Positions 9,173 to 16,947 of a stretch of 64,000 bases of DNA are shown here, one piece after another. The notes beneath the pieces are model-generated. The model was not told the origin of the DNA, searched no databases, and was given only the letters and a program-made list of their open reading frames with translations. The position numbers and the translations under genes are program-made. Every line of letters starts with the position of its first letter. Position 1 is the first letter of the stretch. This DNA comes from Nannocystis exedens (GTDB lineage: Bacteria; Myxococcota_A; Polyangia; Nannocystales; Nannocystaceae): positions 1 to 64,000 of the forward strand of contig NZ_NETK01000001.1 of assembly GCF_002343915.1 (NCBI RefSeq), in the 5' to 3' direction.

Positions 9173-12091
9173 ATGGTGATGACGCTGGCCCAGCGCCTCG
9201 ACGCCGCCCGGGCCGCGCTGGCGACCGCGCGCGAGCGGGACCGGATCACCGAGGCGCTCGTGCGCGCCGCAGCGCTGATCGCCCCACGCGTAGCCCTGTT
9301 CGGCGTCAAGCGCGAGGGCCTGCGCGTCCTGGCCGCGCCCGGCAGCGCGCTGCGGCTGGCCGAGGGCCTCGTGATCCCGCTGCCCGAGGGCGGCCTGCTC
9401 GATCGCGCCGTGTCCGGCCAGGGCCCGCTGCACCTCCTGATCGAGCCGAGCCTGTCGTTCGCCGTCGGCCAGCCGCTCGGGATCCCCTGCATCTTCGAGC
9501 CGGTGCTCGCCGGCGGTCGCACCGTGCTGATGCTCTACCTCGACCGTGCCGGCGTCGCCTTCGATCCGCGCGAGCGCACCGTCCTGCGCGAGCTGTGCGA
9601 CACCGCCCGGCAGAGCCTCGAGGCGCTGCTGCGGCTGCTCGGGTGGGTGGTGCCGGGCGGCACGCCCGGGGCCGGCCCCGCCGACCGCACGCGCCCGTCG
9701 ATCCGGCCCCACCTGGCCACGCCGATCGTCACCGTCGACGAGACCGAGGCCCCGGCCACGTCGCCACCTGTCTCTGCGGACAGCCCCGAGCCCGAGCCCG
9801 AGCCCGCGCCGGCCGCCGAGGCCGCGCCCGAGCCCGACGAGCCCGAGCCGTCGCCGACCACGGGCGGGGCGTCGAGCGAACCTGGCTTCGGGGACAGCAG
9901 CAGCGCCGCCAGCCGTTCGCGCGGCCGCGGCAGCCGCGGGCGCGCGGTCATCACCCTGAAGAACCCGATCCGGCGCGACGACCCGGCGACCGTGACGCCG
10001 CTGCCGGTCCGCGCCGAGAGCTCCGCGCTCGTGCGGGCCCAGCCGCTCGCCGACGAGCCGCCCCCGCCCCCCGAGGAGCCGGAGTACGAGGACCTCACCG
10101 ACGACCCCGAGCCCGACCCGCCGCCGGCCCGCCGCAACGGCCCCGGCCTCGGCCTCGCCCCGGTCCCGGTCCCCCTCGGCCCCGACAATGGCGGCGACAG
10201 CCCGCTCGTGGCCCGCTTCGCCGCGATGTTCACCAGGCCGCCGGCGCCGGGGGTGACGATCGATCTGTCCGATCGGCCCGGCACCTTCGGACATGCCCGA
10301 TCGGACACGCCCGAGCCGCCGCCCGCCGGGCCGCAGGCCGACATGCCCAACTGGATCGCCACCGCCGAGCCCTCCGGCATCGAGGACCCGCTGCCGGTCG
10401 CGGAGGTCCTGCGGTCCGCCGCGTCGGCCGCAGAGGCCCGCGTCGACCACGATCCGGCGGCGACGCTGCCGGGCGCGCCGCGGGTCATCATCGACGAGAC
10501 CGCCCGGGCTCCGGTGCGCGAGGCCGAATTCGACGAGTGGCCGCGCGCCGCCTCCGACACCCCGACCATCCTCGACCTCTCGCCCCCGCCGACGCACGCG
10601 CCGCTGCTGGTCGAGACCCGCGCCGCGCCCGACGCCAAGACCATCCTCGACATCCCGCCGCTCGACGCCGCGGTCCCGCCCGAGACCCTGATCCCCAACC
10701 TCATCGCCCCGCCCGGCACCGCCGGCGCGGGCCGCCGCCGACGCGCGGAGCCGGCCGAGGAAGAGCCGGTGCTGGTGATCCCGAAGACGCTGCGACGCTC
10801 GGGGGGCCTCACCGTCACGCCGCACCCGATGGCCCGCCGCAGCGATCCGGACGAGGTCGAGGGCGGTCCGACGCTGTCGATGCCGAGCACCCTGATCGGC
10901 CCCCGCAGCGGCCGGCGCCGCGGCAAGCACGAGCCGCGCTCCGACGCCTCGTCCAGCGGCCTGACCATGCCCCGCCTGGTGCGCGAGGCCGACGCCGACG
11001 AGGCGCCGCTGCCGGCCGGCGCCGCCGGTCCTTCGGAACATGCCCTCGAGGACATGTCCCCGGCGACCGGTCCCGAAGCGCAGGCGGACGCCGCGCCGCG
11101 CGCGGACGCGACCCGGAGCGGGTCCGACGCCGCGCCGGCCGAGGCCCCGGCGGCCGAAGGACGCCCCGCCCGCCCGGCGGCCGACGAGATGTCGGCCGTC
11201 GAGCCGACGGCCGCCGACGCCGCCCCCGGGGCGGCGCTCAGCGAGCGCGAGATCGACGCGGTGATCGAGGAGTTCCTGCAGAACCCGGCCGAGTGGACCA
11301 GCGTGTCGCGGCTGCGAGCGCTCGACGAGCGCGGCCTGGCGCGCCTGGCCGCGCGCTTCCCCGGGCCGATCGACCTCGCCAACGCGACCAACTTCCCGCC
11401 ACCCAGCGCCCACGGGCCGCTGCTGCGCGCCTGCGTCGAGCTCGGCCACGCCGTCAGCCCGCACATCCTCGCCCTGTTCGCCAGCGTGCGGCCGCAGATC
11501 CGCTTCTACGCCGCGTTCCTGTTCCAGGAGCTGCGCGACCCGAGGTGCCTGCGGCCGCTCGGCGAGCTGGCGTTCGACCCCGACCCCGACGTGCGCCTGA
11601 TCGCCACCCGCGTGCTCGAGTCGTACAGCCGCGTGCCCGACTTCGCCGCGGTGGCCGCCGAGATCCGTGACGAGCTCGACAGCGCCGAGCGCGACCGTCA
11701 GCTGCTCGCGGTCGAGGCCGCGGGCACCCTGCGCGACACCCTCGCCGTGCCGCGCCTCATCGACCTGCTGGCGGTCCGCGACAAGCACGTCCGCGAGGCC
11801 GCGCTCGAGGCGCTGTGCTCGATCACCGCCAAGCACCACGGCTACCGCGCCCAGCGCTGGCGCGCCTGGTACGCCGAGCACGGCCAGGAGCCGCGCATCG
11901 AATGGGTCATCGACGGCCTGCGCCACCGCGACGAGGCCGTGCGCCGCTGGGCCGCCGACGAGCTGGCGCGGATCACCGGCCAGCGGATCCCGTTCCCGGC
12001 CGAGGGCGACCGCCGCAGCCGCGAGCTGGCGCTGCGCGCCTGGCAGGCCTGGTGGGACAGCAACCGCGAGGACTTCACCGCCGGTCCCTGA
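9173..12091 (+). CDS. GAF-like / disordered / HEAT-repeat protein
   Basis: 972 aa in three parts. Residues about 10-160 form a compact alpha/beta region that looks GAF-like (LIAPRVALFGVKREGLRVLA, then a strand VLMLYLDR). Residues about 170-690 are low-complexity Pro/Glu/Ala. The C-terminal 280 residues are HEAT repeats (IRFYAAFLFQELRDPRCLRP, VREAALEALCSITAKHHGYR, VRRWAADELARITGQR). I chose ATG 9173; a Pro/Ala-rich reading frame continues upstream, so an earlier start is possible. It is divergent from the VWA/TPR operon, which has similar helical repeats, suggesting a shared complex. The disordered middle contains several degenerate palindrome copies (about 9765, 9890, 10288, 11040). Confidence 0.65.
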   Translation: MVMTLAQRLDAARAALATARERDRITEALVRAAALIAPRVALFGVKREGLRVLAAPGSALRLAEGLVIPLPEGGLLDRAVSGQGPLHLLIEPSLSFAVGQPLGIPCIFEPVLAGGRTVLMLYLDRAGVAFDPRERTVLRELCDTARQSLEALLRLLGWVVPGGTPGAGPADRTRPSIRPHLATPIVTVDETEAPATSPPVSADSPEPEPEPAPAAEAAPEPDEPEPSPTTGGASSEPGFGDSSSAASRSRGRGSRGRAVITLKNPIRRDDPATVTPLPVRAESSALVRAQPLADEPPPPPEEPEYEDLTDDPEPDPPPARRNGPGLGLAPVPVPLGPDNGGDSPLVARFAAMFTRPPAPGVTIDLSDRPGTFGHARSDTPEPPPAGPQADMPNWIATAEPSGIEDPLPVAEVLRSAASAAEARVDHDPAATLPGAPRVIIDETARAPVREAEFDEWPRAASDTPTILDLSPPPTHAPLLVETRAAPDAKTILDIPPLDAAVPPETLIPNLIAPPGTAGAGRRRRAEPAEEEPVLVIPKTLRRSGGLTVTPHPMARRSDPDEVEGGPTLSMPSTLIGPRSGRRRGKHEPRSDASSSGLTMPRLVREADADEAPLPAGAAGPSEHALEDMSPATGPEAQADAAPRADATRSGSDAAPAEAPAAEGRPARPAADEMSAVEPTAADAAPGAALSEREIDAVIEEFLQNPAEWTSVSRLRALDERGLARLAARFPGPIDLANATNFPPPSAHGPLLRACVELGHAVSPHILALFASVRPQIRFYAAFLFQELRDPRCLRPLGELAFDPDPDVRLIATRVLESYSRVPDFAAVAAEIRDELDSAERDRQLLAVEAAGTLRDTLAVPRLIDLLAVRDKHVREAALEALCSITAKHHGYRAQRWRAWYAEHGQEPRIEWVIDGLRHRDEAVRRWAADELARITGQRIPFPAEGDRRSRELALRAWQAWWDSNREDFTAGP

Positions 12092-12351
12092 GGACCTGTC
12101 GCTCGGGGCATGCCCTCAGGGGCATGTCCCGACGAGCCTGCCCGATCGACCATGGTCGTTCGGCCATGCCCGCAGGCGAGGCTCGCGCGGCCGTCGCGCC
12201 GCGGCGCTTTGGCGGAGTCACGCGCGCCTTGACGACCATGGACGAGGGGCCGCGACCTCTGCCCGTCCGGCTCGCTCCGCACATGGCCGAGCGAGCATGA
12301 ACGAAGAGACATGGCCGCAGCGCCATGCCTTCCTCGCGCCTCGGCTCGGGC
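12092..12351. repeat. Convergent intergenic gap filled with imperfect CATG hairpins
   Basis: The 260-base gap between two convergent genes holds at least four imperfect inverted repeats built on CATG words: GGGGCATGCCC/GGGGCATGTCCC (12105-12130), ACCATGGTC/GGCCATG (around 12150-12168), CACATGGCC/GAGCATG (about 12280-12299) and GACATGGCC/GCCATGCC (12308-12329). No ORF there is convincing. It probably works as a bidirectional terminator region, but the number of hairpins is unusual. Confidence 0.6.
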
Positions 12352-13197
12352 TCAGAGGTCGTCGTCGACCATGACCTTGCCGGTCTTGGCCGGGGCCATC
12401 CGGCCCATCCGCACCGGCTCGCGCTCGGGCGGCGGCGGCGGGACGTCGGCGACGACGTCGCCCATCAGCGGCTCCGACTTCGGCGGCTCGACCGGCTTCA
12501 CCGGCGCCTGGCCCATCTGCGGCGGCGGCGGCGCGAAGCCGGGCTGCGGGTCGCACGGCTCCTTCACCTCGGGCATCGCCTCGCCCATCTTCGCGTGCTC
12601 GACCGGCGCCACCTTGCCCATCAGCTCCTCGGTCGCGGGCGGCGGAGGCGGCGGCTCGACGACGATCGGCGCCGCGCCCATCGTCGCCACCGTCACCGCG
12701 GGCACCGGCGGCGGCTGGGGCGGACGGATCTGGGCCCCGAGGTCGACCACGTGCTTGCAGACCTCGTGGCCCGCGGGGAAGTGCATGGTGGTGAAGGGCC
12801 CGGTCTGGACCTCGCAGCCGCCCTCGGGCGAGGGCTTGGCGTCGCGGGCCATCGCCTCGATGGCGATGTCGCCGATGTCCTGGATCGGCGGGCCGTCGCC
12901 GTGGGGGGTGCAGGCGGCCAGGAGCATCGCCGCGAAGGCGGTCCGCACCGGGCGGAGCCGGGACACGGGGACGGTGTCGCGGAACGCGATCTGGCCGTCT
13001 TCCTGGTTCGAGTAGCGGACGCACAGGTGCTCGCCCTTGTGCGCGCGCAGGAGATCGGAGGCGGCCTGCCGTGTCATCGCCGAGAGGTTGTGCACGTGTT
13101 TGGCGCAGACATCGCAGAAGCGGCGCTCGTCATCGCCGTGCATGGCGTCCCACGACTCGTGGCAGGGGCTCTTGATCTCGACGTTGCGGCTGTGCAT
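12352..13197 (-). CDS. Protein with N-terminal Cys-rich CxxC motif domain and proline-rich tail
   Basis: 281 aa. The first 60 residues match a recurring bacterial module of the form C-x3-W-x2-M-x-G-D-x4-R-F-C-x2-C-x-K-x-V-x-N-L-S-x-M-T: here CHESWDAMHGDDERRFCDVC followed by AKHVHNLSAMT. The Cys/His arrangement suggests metal binding. A short hydrophobic stretch (FAAMLLAACTP, about residues 87-97) could be a membrane anchor. The rest is Pro/Val/Met-rich and probably disordered. In other genomes this module sits at the N terminus of unrelated, often membrane-associated proteins; its role is not established. It is divergent from the gene at 13308. Confidence 0.6.
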   Translation of the reverse strand: MHSRNVEIKSPCHESWDAMHGDDERRFCDVCAKHVHNLSAMTRQAASDLLRAHKGEHLCVRYSNQEDGQIAFRDTVPVSRLRPVRTAFAAMLLAACTPHGDGPPIQDIGDIAIEAMARDAKPSPEGGCEVQTGPFTTMHFPAGHEVCKHVVDLGAQIRPPQPPPVPAVTVATMGAAPIVVEPPPPPPATEELMGKVAPVEHAKMGEAMPEVKEPCDPQPGFAPPPPQMGQAPVKPVEPPKSEPLMGDVVADVPPPPPEREPVRMGRMAPAKTGKVMVDDDL

Positions 13198-13307
13198 GGC
13201 GGCGGGACAACGCGCGTGGTCGTGGTCGGGTCTCGGACGAGGGCTCGGCGCGGCGCGTGGTGAGGACCAGCGTATCCCCTGTGCGAGAAGCTTGGTATAG
13301 GGCCGGC

Positions 13308-14303
13308 GTGCCCCACGTCCCTGCCCTCCTCGCGCGACTGCGCGACGAGCCGCGCTACCTCGCCGCGCTGGCTGCGCTGCTGGTCGACGAGGTCCTCGCC
13401 GCGCCGGCGCGTCGCTTCATCGATCCCGTACGGCTGACGCCGCTGGTCGTCACCGGCCTGCAGGCCGTCGCCGCCGCGCCCGGCCACGCCGCGTGGCTCG
13501 AGCAGCGCCTCCGCGACGCGCTGGGGCGACTTCGGCCGCGGCAAGGCACGGTGCGGGCGCGGCTCCCCGGCGATCTGCTGCCGCTGCTGCGGACCGTCGT
13601 CCGTCGACCCTACACACCGAGCCGCGCGCTGGTGCGAGCCGTCGTCGATCAGGCGACCGTGCGCGATCTGTCGCGCACGATCCTCCACACCACGCTGCTC
13701 GACTTCGCCAGGAAGGTCGGCTCGATCTTGCCGGACACCAGCAAGATCCCGGGCGCCGGCGTCACCTCGAAGCTGTTCGGCGTCGCCAAGGGCGTCGCCT
13801 CCGTGGTCGGGCTCGACGCCTCGGTCGAGGAGCGCGTGCGCGGCTTCGTCGACGGGGCCGTCGGTCGCGTGATCGACATGATCGTCGACCGCGTCAGCGA
13901 CCCCAGGCACGCCGGCGAGGGCGCGGCCTTCCGCGCCGACGTGCTGGCCGCGATGCTCGACCTGCCGGAGTCGGCCCTCCACGCCGAGCTCGTCAAGCTC
14001 GACCCCGCCGTGGTCGCCGCCGACGTCCAGGCCGCGCTGGTCGCCGTCGCCGCCTGGGACCGCCTGCCCGCCGAGGTCGAGGCCGTGCTCACCGAGGCGG
14101 TCGCCGGCCTCGGCGACGTCACCGTCGGCGAGCTGCTGGCGGGCTCGGGCGAGGTCGAGGCGTGGCGCGGCGCGGTCGAGGCCGAGCTGCGCTACCACCT
14201 CGGCCTCGGGCTGACCGGCCCGCGCTTCGCCGCGTGGCTCGAGCACCTGGTCGCGGGGACATTGCCCGAAGACCATGTCCCTGCGGACAGCGTCGCCAAG
14301 TGA
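13308..14303 (+). CDS. Conserved-looking helical protein, unknown function
   Basis: 331 aa starting at GTG 13308. The frame is open further upstream, but GTGCCCCACGTCCC begins the helical sequence. It is mostly amphipathic helices (LLARLRDEPRYLAALAALLV; VDGAVGRVIDMIVDRV), with no signal peptide and no motif I recognise. The extreme C terminus (HVPADSVAK, about 14257-14290) is encoded by two overlapping palindrome copies. A strong hairpin follows the stop. No function is proposed. Confidence 0.6.
   Translation: MPHVPALLARLRDEPRYLAALAALLVDEVLAAPARRFIDPVRLTPLVVTGLQAVAAAPGHAAWLEQRLRDALGRLRPRQGTVRARLPGDLLPLLRTVVRRPYTPSRALVRAVVDQATVRDLSRTILHTTLLDFARKVGSILPDTSKIPGAGVTSKLFGVAKGVASVVGLDASVEERVRGFVDGAVGRVIDMIVDRVSDPRHAGEGAAFRADVLAAMLDLPESALHAELVKLDPAVVAADVQAALVAVAAWDRLPAEVEAVLTEAVAGLGDVTVGELLAGSGEVEAWRGAVEAELRYHLGLGLTGPRFAAWLEHLVAGTLPEDHVPADSVAK
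14257..14290. repeat. Palindrome pair at a 3' coding end
   Basis: GGACATTGCCC followed by CCATGTCCCTGCGGACAG; 14276-14289 is an exact TGTCC-N4-GGACA (loop CTGC). It encodes the last residues of the gene ending at 14303. Confidence 0.75.
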
Positions 14304-14310
14304 GCCGGCG

Positions 14311-14342
14311 CCTGCGCTTCAGGACACGCCCTGAAGCGCAGG
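14311..14342. terminator. Perfect 13-bp hairpin between convergent genes
   Basis: The arms CCTGCGCTTCAGG and CCTGAAGCGCAGG enclose the 6-nt loop ACACGC. It starts seven bases after one stop and lies 45 bases before the other, as expected for a bidirectional terminator. There is no T-tract. Its arm sequence is unrelated to the TGTCC palindrome. Confidence 0.7.
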
Positions 14343-14387
14343 TCCAGCGGCGCGGGCGAATCGTCACCGCCTGCCCGCGCGACCGGC

Positions 14388-16787
14388 TCACACCCCGGGG
14401 GCCTGCGCGACCTCGCCGAGCGGGCGGGCGCGGCCGATCGCCGGGTCGACCGAGGCCAGCTCCTCGTAGGCCTCCGGGTTGGCCTGCTTCAGCGTCCCGC
14501 CGCGGGCTTCGGCGGTGCCGATGAGCTCACGGATGCCTCGCACCGACCCGTAGTAGTTGCCGTTGTCGTGGTCCTCGTCGCTGTTGCAGCGGCGGATCAG
14601 CGAGCGGGACAGCCGCGGGAGCTGCAGCATGTCGAGCGCCATCTCCCACAGGCCGTCGACGAAGTTCTGATCGGCGGGGAACTCGAGCAGGCCGGCGAGC
14701 AACAACAGGAGCCCGGCGCGCTGGCCGAGCGGCGTGTCGAGCGGCGGCGCGTCGGCGAGGTAGCCGAGGTCGATCGCCCGCCACCACGCCTCCGCGGCGA
14801 CCAGCAGGCGCTTGAGCTCCTGCGCGCTGTGGCTGAGGTGGCTGTGGAACAGCACGTCGGCCGTCAGGGCGTCGCCGGCCGGGTCGCGGACGTAGCGGAC
14901 CACCGCGGGCAGGCGGCCGAGCTCCCCGCGCGGGCCCTTGCCGGCGGGCACGTCGCGCGGCGGCTCGGCGCCGCTGAAGAAGCCGCCGGCCCGGAACGCG
15001 TAGAGGATCTCGGCCTGGCCCGGCAAGCTGTCCCAAAGTTCAGAGTACTGCGTGACCCGGTTGAGGCTGCCGGCGGCCCAGCCGAGCCCGCGCGCGGCCT
15101 CGCCGCTGATCTGCGACGGCGAGGCGCCGGGGTCGCGCGGCACCGCCGAGTCCTTGAGGCTCTCGGCGATCTCGACCAGGCGGAAGTCGAGGAAGCCGTC
15201 GTAGTAGTCGGCCTTGCCGTCGCGGTTGATGTCCTGGTAGCGCGCCACCACCAGCGGGTGGGCCGGGCCGATGAACTGCACGAAGTCGGGCGTGCGGCTC
15301 TGCCGGTGGTGCCACTGGGCCTTGCGGATCCGCTGGTCGATCGCGGCGAAGTCCTCCTCCTCGGCGAGGCCGCGCAGGATCGCCACGAAGCAGTCGATGC
15401 CCTCGGAGGCGACGACCTTGTCGCCCTCGCCCGTGCGGAAGTAGGTCGAGTCCCAGCTCGAGAAGATGTCGGCGTCGGGGAACATGCGGGCGATGGCGAA
15501 GCGCGTCGTCAGCCCGGCGCACTGGCAGTTCATCATCAGCTTGTAGCCGACCTGCTGGGTCTGGATCGCCGACGCGCGCATGTCGGACGCGCCGAGGTTG
15601 GCGTGACGGCTGACGAGCAAACCGGTGAAGAACTCCTGCGACATCTCGAAATTCTCGTCGCGCGGCGAGGCCGAGCGGGCGAACACCACGAACTCGCGCC
15701 CGCCCTTGCCGACGAACGGCGCCAGCAGCACCACGTAGCCGTCGCCCCACAGGTTCGGCGGCCTCGGCGTGCCCTCGGGCGCGGCGATCTTGGTGAAGCC
15801 GTACTTGGTCTGCAGCAGCTCGACCTCGCCGGGGAAGAACTCGGGGGCCGAGGCCAGGGCGAACCGCCACGGCCCGGTCAGCGCGGGGTACGGCGGGGCC
15901 CGCCGCGACAGCGAGCGCAGCAGCGCCTGCGCGCGCGCCTGCTGCTGGGGGCGCAGCGCCGGACCGCGCAGCGACAGCAGCGAGATCGCGTGCGCCCGCA
16001 GCTCGCTGCGCCCGCCGGGTCCGGTTTCGTCGTCGACCAGCCGGAAGATGCGCTCGGCGGCCGCGTCGGCGGCGGCGCGGAACCCGGGGTCCTTGAGCGC
16101 CGTGGCGACCACGTGCGACAGCACCGTCAGCGCCGCCGAGCGCAGCTGCACCGCGTCGTCGACCGCCCCGTGCGGCCCGCCGGGCGCGGCCGCCGTCAGC
16201 ACCGCCTCGACCTGCTGCAGCAGCGCCCCGGCCTGCGCCGGCGTCAGCCGCTCGGTCCGCAGCGGCTCGTCGGGGAAGAACGCGCTCGGCGGGAACAGGC
16301 ACTCGAAGCTCGACGTCCGCCGCGAGGAGATCCAGCGCGCGGCGGCGACGAACACCGGCAGCGCCGACATGTCCTTCGGGGCAGGTCCGGCCGGGTCGCC
16401 GGCCAGCTCGCCCGACGGCAGCAGGAACAGCGGGGCCACGCCGTGGATGCCGGCGGTCAGATCGAGCGCCGCCGCCTGGGGCTCCGGCCTGTCTCGAAGA
16501 CCCTGTCCCGAGAGACCGGCGAGGCGCTGACGGACGGCGCGGCGGCCGGGGAAGTCGAGCAGGACCTTGTGCCCGACCGACGACCGCAGCAGCGCCTTGT
16601 CGGCCGCCGAGGGCTCGGCGACGAGGGCGACGTGGTAGTTGCGCTCGCCCGTGAGGTGGATCTGCACGCCCGGGCCGCTGCGCGCGCGCTCGAAGCTGCG
16701 GGTGGCCGTGCTGCCCGACTTGACCAGGACGGCGGCGAAACGCGTGGCCTCGGCGCCGCGCCCGATCCGAATCTCGATCTCCTTCAT
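14388..16787 (-). CDS. Large uncharacterised protein, possible caspase-like fold
   Basis: 799 aa. The ATG at 16787 is chosen because GGAGG lies five bases upstream; the frame is open further up but has no such site. It has no signal peptide. A central segment (FVVFARSASPRDENFEMSQE ... LLVSRHANLGASDM ... KLMMNCQCAGL) has a His-bearing loop followed about 30 residues later by a strand ending in Cys. That is reminiscent of clan CD (caspase/gingipain-like) His-Cys arrangements, a weak inference. Next comes an acidic loop (INRDGKADYYDG) like a calcium-binding DxDxDG site. It is the last gene of the block downstream of the secretion operon and could be regulated with it. Function unknown. Confidence 0.6.
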   Translation of the reverse strand: MKEIEIRIGRGAEATRFAAVLVKSGSTATRSFERARSGPGVQIHLTGERNYHVALVAEPSAADKALLRSSVGHKVLLDFPGRRAVRQRLAGLSGQGLRDRPEPQAAALDLTAGIHGVAPLFLLPSGELAGDPAGPAPKDMSALPVFVAAARWISSRRTSSFECLFPPSAFFPDEPLRTERLTPAQAGALLQQVEAVLTAAAPGGPHGAVDDAVQLRSAALTVLSHVVATALKDPGFRAAADAAAERIFRLVDDETGPGGRSELRAHAISLLSLRGPALRPQQQARAQALLRSLSRRAPPYPALTGPWRFALASAPEFFPGEVELLQTKYGFTKIAAPEGTPRPPNLWGDGYVVLLAPFVGKGGREFVVFARSASPRDENFEMSQEFFTGLLVSRHANLGASDMRASAIQTQQVGYKLMMNCQCAGLTTRFAIARMFPDADIFSSWDSTYFRTGEGDKVVASEGIDCFVAILRGLAEEEDFAAIDQRIRKAQWHHRQSRTPDFVQFIGPAHPLVVARYQDINRDGKADYYDGFLDFRLVEIAESLKDSAVPRDPGASPSQISGEAARGLGWAAGSLNRVTQYSELWDSLPGQAEILYAFRAGGFFSGAEPPRDVPAGKGPRGELGRLPAVVRYVRDPAGDALTADVLFHSHLSHSAQELKRLLVAAEAWWRAIDLGYLADAPPLDTPLGQRAGLLLLLAGLLEFPADQNFVDGLWEMALDMLQLPRLSRSLIRRCNSDEDHDNGNYYGSVRGIRELIGTAEARGGTLKQANPEAYEELASVDPAIGRARPLGEVAQAPGV

Positions 16788-16878
16788 CGCACCCTCCGAG
16801 GGCGCGAGCGTAGCACGCTGCCGCGACGTCATCGGACGCGCGGTCCCACGCGCACGGGCGCGGCGGGGCTGGAGAATT

Positions 16879-16900
16879 CGACATGTCCTTTCGGACAGCC
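16879..16900. repeat. TGTCC-N4-GGACA palindrome in an intergenic gap
   Basis: Exact core at 16884-16897 (loop TTTC), flanked by ACA and GCC. It lies between the GAFTGA-less regulator's stop (16948) and the next gene's start (16787), so it could act as terminator or leader hairpin. Confidence 0.8.
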
Positions 16901-16947
16901 TCTCGTGCCGGCGAACCGTGGTCACGCCGCGGTTCGATGTTCCGCGC

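Noticed and set aside
8834..11926. Open minus-strand frame of over 3 kb opposite the GAF-like/HEAT gene
   Set aside because: Only its last 60-75 codons (8834 to about 9050) look like protein. The rest mirrors the plus-strand gene and has Arg/Gly-rich composition typical of antisense frames.
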